Below are positions 62,786 to 64,000 of a stretch of DNA of 64,000 nt, one piece after another. The notes under the pieces are model-generated. The model searched no databases, was not told where the DNA came from, and saw only the letters and a program-made list of their open reading frames with translations. The position numbers and the translations under genes were made by a program. The stretch is from Pseudorasbora parva (lineage: Eukaryota > Chordata > Actinopteri > Cypriniformes > Gobionidae): NCBI RefSeq assembly GCF_024679245.1, contig NC_090184.1, positions 17,634,644-17,698,643 on the forward strand, read 5' to 3'. The first letter of the stretch is position 1; every line of letters begins with the position of its first letter.

Positions 62786-63101
62786 CTGAATGACACTTTA
62801 AGCAGAACATCTCAAATGGAGATTGCTGAAATGCAGCTTACTTGTTTATTGGTATTTTCAGATCATCCGCGCGCGAGAGAGCTCGTGTGCTTATGGTTGC
62901 CAGATTGTACATGTTTAGGTAAAACACGGATGTGTTCTTTTCACAGAAAAACTCTAATTGGGGGATTTAAATGACTAAAATCTGGTAACCGCACAAACGC
63001 GAGCTCTTTCTCGCACACGGATGATCTGAAAACACCAACAAACAAGTAAGCTGCATTTTATCAATCTCCATTTGAGATGTTCTGCTTAAAGTGTCATTCA
63101 G
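62786..63101. repeat. Long hairpin (121-123 bp arms, 72-nt loop)
   Basis: The left arm (62786-62906) and right arm (62979-63101) mirror each other. CTGAATGACACTTTAAGCAG, AACATCTCAAATGGAGATTG, CAGCTTACTTGTTTATTGG and TTTTCAGATCATCCG face CTGCTTAAAGTGTCATTCAG and the matching complements. The mismatches are few and short. It appears to be the junction of two copies of one element in opposite orientation. Confidence 0.85.
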
Positions 63102-63390
63102 TCACACTGCGTTCTGTCAGGACGGTCAGGACTCACGAGCCGCTTCACTGAACTGCTGTGAGCTGCTGGAATTAGCCAATCAGAGCAGAGCTCAACATTA
63201 ATATTCATGACTCTTCCAAATAAAAACACGGCTAAAACAGAGCATTACATGCTAGGGACAATTTATAGGGTTGTAAATGGACCTGTAAAACTGTATCTGG
63301 ACAATTTGTTCCCTTAAATAAGCCACATACCCTCTATGTAGATATCAGAGAACAATTTAACATATTGTTTCAAATCATTCTAGGGCACCT
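63102..63390 (-). mobile_element. TTAA element end, AGGTGCCCTAGAATG family
   Basis: The right terminus CATTCTAGGGCACCT is followed by TTAA (63391-63394). Read on the minus strand it contains AGGGTATGTGGCTTATTTAA, GCTCTGATTGGCTAATTCC and CGTCCTGACAGAACGC, as in an abundant cyprinid element. The hairpin at 62786-63101 belongs to, or is fused with, this element. Confidence 0.65.
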
Positions 63391-63394
63391 TTAA

Positions 63395-63594
63395 GGATCT
63401 CAGCGATTGCGTCACATTTGGCTTTATGTTGGAAATAGCCTGTTTTTTCGCTGTGTTTTTCACAAACAAGATTTACATCTGAAGTGGGAGGCAATGGTGT
63501 TTGAGACTCACAGTATGTTACGTCCATGTACTGAACTCTTATTATTTCACTATGGCAAGGTTAATTCAATTTTTCATTCTAGCGCACCTTTAAT
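63395..63594 (-). mobile_element. Second TTAA end, AGGTGCGCTAGAATG family
   Basis: CATTCTAGCGCACCT then TTAA (63590-63593). Its sequence continues leftward up to the TTAA of the preceding element, so the preceding element appears inserted in this one. No coding. Confidence 0.6.
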
Positions 63595-63856
63595 CTCAAT
63601 ATGTCTGCAAATCCAGTATCAACCTGTGTTTTATTTACTTACTATTCCACAGTCAAATTAAGCAAACTAGGCACAGCGCAATATCTTGTTTATCTTCGGC
63701 ATGTTTATTGCTCAGGGTGATCCGTTTAGCTCCACGAGTCGAAGGACAGGGCTACAGAAGCAGGCGTACATATTTATCCGCTGAGGCAGCATTTTCCCTG
63801 TTCTATTACATCATTGATCAATATATATTTGAGAGATCTTGTTTCTGGGCCTGGTG
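63595..63856. other. Unique sequence, nothing recognised
   Basis: No feature recognised. Confidence 0.35.
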
Positions 63857-64000
63857 TCTATAAAAGACTTTTCTTTTTAAAAGCTTTTCTTTTACTAACA
63901 AGGAATTTTTCAGCTACGAAACTTGGTTATATTCTTATATTACCATGACCTTTTAAATAGCAAAAGCTCAAGGGAAAGTTGATTTCTCAATTCATCATCC
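63857..64000 (+). mobile_element. Kolobok-like TTAA family, right-end part, cut by window edge
   Basis: GGGCCTGGTGTCTATAAAAG, AACAAGGAATTTTTCAGC and CAAAAGCTCAAGGGAAAGTT followed by GATTTCTCAATTCATCATCC match 11323-11463 of copy A almost base for base. The expected CCTTTAA terminus lies just beyond the window. Confidence 0.8.

Overview
This window looks like intergenic or intronic nuclear DNA of a teleost fish, most probably a cyprinid. The grounds are the density of long (CA)n, (GA)n, (TA)n and (GATA)n arrays, tRNA-derived SINEs whose tail reads GGATAAAAGCGTCTGCCAAA, and many fish-type TIR elements (ends such as AGGGTTAGTTCACCC, CAGAGGTGGGTAG and GGTAACACTTTA) that I recognise from cyprinid genomes. 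I find no host protein-coding exon, rRNA, genuine tRNA gene or CRISPR array. All reading frames are short, and the recognisable protein signatures belong to broken mobile elements.

Layout. 1-9.9 kb: mostly unique DNA, two hAT elements with target duplications (1006-1709 and 4932-6235) and MITE fragments. 9.9-11.9 kb: a three-level nest, a SINE split by a 9-bp-duplication element, itself split by a TTAA element carrying a decayed THAP finger. 12.3-18.7 kb: a complete LTR element with two 986-bp LTRs that read as identical, but a 4.4-kb interior with no recognisable gag or pol. 18.7-26.7 kb: MITE fragments, a (GA)n array and a truncated copy of the 9-bp family. 26.9-27.4 kb: an internally deleted Tc1-like element. 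28.6-33.2 kb: a run of MITEs, including Harbinger-like and TTAA elements that abut each other. 34.5-36.3 kb: an inverted-repeat element enclosing about 36 units of an AT-rich minisatellite. 37.1-39.5 kb: a LINE reverse-transcriptase relic next to a nearly intact Tc1 element with IR/DR ends and one frameshift. 40.5-48.2 kb: more 9-bp-family copies, SINEs, a foldback element split by a satellite-like block that holds a 9-bp-family copy, and a TTAA element split by a probable solo LTR. 51.4-54.1 kb: a hAT element with a BED-finger relic. 54.3-64 kb: MITEs, long microsatellites, long hairpins and, at the right edge, the start of another TTAA element.

The elements do not form a pathway. The interest lies in two families reconstructed by comparing copies inside the window: one making 9-bp duplications (five copies, four with matching flanks) and one making TTAA duplications with THAP-coding remnants. 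The apparently young but non-coding LTR element is the third point of interest. Family names are from memory and sequence signatures; no database was searched.
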